This document shows positions 13,181 through 14,943 of a stretch of DNA of 14,943 bases, one piece after another (position 1 is the stretch's first letter; every line of letters starts with the position of its first letter). Origin of the DNA: an uncultured Alphaproteobacteria bacterium (GTDB lineage Bacteria; Pseudomonadota; Alphaproteobacteria; Rhizobiales; Rhizobiaceae); the NCBI GenBank assembly GCA_929200335.1, contig CAKMZG010000006.1, positions 16,570-31,512 on the forward strand, given 5' to 3'. A model generated the notes under the pieces. That model was not told the origin of the DNA, made no database searches, and saw only the letters and a program-made list of their open reading frames with translations. The translations under genes and the position numbers were made by a program.

Positions 13181-14764
13181 TCAGGTGTTGGAATCCGGCA
13201 TGGAATCCTTTTTCTCTTTGATAAACTTCAATAGAGCCGCATCAATAGCAGGATCTAATTCAGGCGCTTGATGCTCAGCAATCCATTTTTTAGCCGTCTC
13301 TCTAGCGCGCGCCTCGATTGGCTTTGAACCTTCAGCTTCCCACTGCTCGAACGAATTATTATCTGCAAGTTCTGAGCGATAAAAAGCCGTTTTGAAATTA
13401 GCTTGAGTATGATCACAACCAAGGTAGTGATTGCCAGGTCCAACTTCACGAATAGCGCCCATGGCTTGACCATCTTCTGATACATCAACGCCCGACGTGA
13501 ATTTTTGCATAGCTGCTAGTTGATCACAATCCATAACAAATTTTTCATAAGAGGATACTAAGCCACCTTCTAGCCAACCAGCGGAATGGAGCATAAAATT
13601 AACCCCACCTTGTACAGCAGGCCAAAGGGTATTTGCACTTTCATATGCGGCCTGTGCGTCTGGCACTTTTGAACCACAAAGCGAACCGCCAGAACGAAAT
13701 GGAATGTTAAATTTACGTGCAAATTGCGCCGCACCTAAAAGCACTTGTGCTGGCTCAGGCGTACCAAAGGCAGGAGAACCCGTCTGCATAGAAATTGATG
13801 TTGCGAAAGTTCCCATAACAACAGGCGCACCTTTGCGGCATAATTGTGAGAATGCGATAGCTGCTTGAGCTTCTGCCAAAACCTGCGTCAATGTACCAGC
13901 CACAGTTACAGGCGACATAGCCCCACCAACGATAAAAGGTGAAATGATACAAGCCTGATTTGCACGAGCATAAACCTTTAATGCACCCAGCATTGTATCA
14001 TCCATAACCAATGGGGAATTGATATTAATCAAACTGATTAGCACACAATTTTGATCGACAAACTCTTCACCAAATAGGATTTTAGCCATTTCAACACTGT
14101 CTTCAGCGCGCTCAGGCGCTGTTACGGAACCCATGAATGGCTTATCAGAATATTTAATATGAGTATAAAGCATATCCAAGTGGCGTTTATTCACTGGAAT
14201 ATCAACTGGCTCACAAACTGTACCACCTGAGTGGTGCATGGCAGGTGCCATATAGGCCATTTTTACAAAATTCTGAAAATCTTCCAAAGTGGCATAGCGT
14301 CGTTCACCCTCTAAATCACGAACGAATGGAGGGCCATAGACTGGTGCAAAAACGGTTGAATTATCACCAATGGAGACCGAACGCCCTGGGTTGCGCGCAT
14401 GTTGAGTGAAACGTGATGGTACGGTTTTCATCAATTCGCGACATAGACCCTGCGGAAAATGCACACGTTCACCGCGCACATCCGCTCCTGCATCACGCCA
14501 CATTTGTAGTGCTTCTTCATCATCACGGAACTCAATGCCAATTTCTTCTAATATGCGATCAGCATTATTTTCAATAATATCCATGGCCTCTTCATTTAAA
14601 ACCTCGAAAGGCGGAAGATTACGCTGGATATATGGGAAAGATACAGGTGCCGCATTTTCACGAGCCGAACGTCTTGCGGCACGACCGCCTCTTGCACTGC
14701 GTGTACGAGTTCTTGCGTGCCCACCTTCTGTGCCCTCTGGCAAACCATTAATTTCATCAACCAT
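13181..14764 (-). CDS. MttB-family (trimethylamine methyltransferase-like) protein, non-pyrrolysine
   Basis: Likely corrinoid-dependent methyltransferase of the MttB superfamily, acting on a methylated amine or betaine in the cytoplasm. The 527-residue protein has an Arg-rich, probably disordered N-terminus (about 16-37), then the MttB barrel from about 50 to 495. Family-like segments are NRILEEIGIEF-type (69-79), APVYGPPFVRDLEGERRYATLEDF (140-163), HHSGGTVCEPVDIP (177-190), GSPAFGTPEPAQ (329-340) and RSGGSLCGSKVPDAQAAYES (357-376). The frame has no in-frame amber codon, so it is not the archaeal pyrrolysine enzyme; relatives without pyrrolysine include glycine betaine methyltransferases. AGAAGGA lies 7 nt before the ATG, a strong start. 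No corrinoid protein or reactivase is visible; upstream genes lie outside the window. Family is confident; substrate unknown. Confidence 0.88.
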   Translation of the reverse strand: MVDEINGLPEGTEGGHARTRTRSARGGRAARRSARENAAPVSFPYIQRNLPPFEVLNEEAMDIIENNADRILEEIGIEFRDDEEALQMWRDAGADVRGERVHFPQGLCRELMKTVPSRFTQHARNPGRSVSIGDNSTVFAPVYGPPFVRDLEGERRYATLEDFQNFVKMAYMAPAMHHSGGTVCEPVDIPVNKRHLDMLYTHIKYSDKPFMGSVTAPERAEDSVEMAKILFGEEFVDQNCVLISLININSPLVMDDTMLGALKVYARANQACIISPFIVGGAMSPVTVAGTLTQVLAEAQAAIAFSQLCRKGAPVVMGTFATSISMQTGSPAFGTPEPAQVLLGAAQFARKFNIPFRSGGSLCGSKVPDAQAAYESANTLWPAVQGGVNFMLHSAGWLEGGLVSSYEKFVMDCDQLAAMQKFTSGVDVSEDGQAMGAIREVGPGNHYLGCDHTQANFKTAFYRSELADNNSFEQWEAEGSKPIEARARETAKKWIAEHQAPELDPAIDAALLKFIKEKKDSMPDSNT

Positions 14765-14943
14765 TTATTTTTCCTTCTCAGAAGCCATATCTGTTAAATA
14801 ATTCACATATAGCCAAATCATATGGATGATCATAAATTTTAGCTATAAGCTCTCATTATCGCTAAGCCTATCCGTATAAAATTGATTTATTTTTTACCGG
14901 CCTAGCTTTTTTCAAAAAGCACTCAAGGCTATTCGCTCATAGC

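Noticed and set aside
14406..14801. 131-codon plus-strand frame at the right end
   Set aside because: Antisense to the MttB-family gene; Ser/Arg-rich composition comes from reading the opposite strand.
14905..14920. GCTTTTTTCAAAAAGC palindrome near the right edge
   Set aside because: The loop is too small and the stem is mostly A-T. No T-run follows on either strand, and its neighbouring gene is outside the window.

Overview
The window looks like a chromosomal segment of an alphaproteobacterium, most likely of the Hyphomicrobiales (Rhizobiales). The evidence is the core-gene order (rsh, DUF2062, acpS, lepB, rnc on one strand, with rpoZ just upstream), the long-tailed omega subunit, the alphaproteobacterial type of Rsh, and a STAS-permease fusion in the Mla-type transporter. 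By eye the DNA is AT-rich for that group (near 40% GC in genes, clearly lower between them). I cannot name a genus.

Layout. Positions 1-5527 are all minus strand. Read in the direction of transcription they are rpoZ, an intrinsic terminator, rsh ((p)ppGpp synthetase/hydrolase), a 187-bp gap, a DUF2062 membrane protein, acpS, lepB and rnc (cut by the window edge). A 631-bp very AT-rich gap (5528-6158) follows. It carries the divergent upstream regions of rpoZ and of a plus-strand pair: a NYN-domain nuclease-like gene and a family-5-like uracil-DNA glycosylase. The glycosylase ends 2 bp from the convergent end of a minus-strand Mla-type lipid-transport cluster (7522-11939). In transcription order that cluster is a STAS+MlaE permease, an MlaF ATPase, an MlaD/MCE protein with a repetitive helical tail, and a PqiC/ABC_trans_aux-type lipoprotein. 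A divergent plus-strand enolase-superfamily dipeptide epimerase (start probably 12033) ends at a good intrinsic terminator. A convergent minus-strand MttB-family methyltransferase without an amber codon fills the right end.

How the parts work together. The left block is housekeeping: transcription (omega), the stringent response (Rsh), carrier-protein activation (AcpS), secretion (LepB) and RNA processing (RNase III). The middle plus-strand pair joins a putative RNase with a base-excision repair enzyme. The Mla block is a cell-envelope lipid transporter. The epimerase suggests recycling of peptidoglycan-derived or other dipeptides. The MttB homologue suggests use of methylated amines or betaines, but no partner gene is visible.

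The most striking non-coding signal is a perfect 13-bp inverted repeat with a 3-nt loop (6793-6821). It encloses both the only purine-rich Shine-Dalgarno-like sequence and the ATG of the uracil-DNA glycosylase, the only usable start codon in that frame. I saw no insertion sequence, phage gene, CRISPR array, tRNA or rRNA. Apart from that hairpin, I found no clear sign of a wholly new system.
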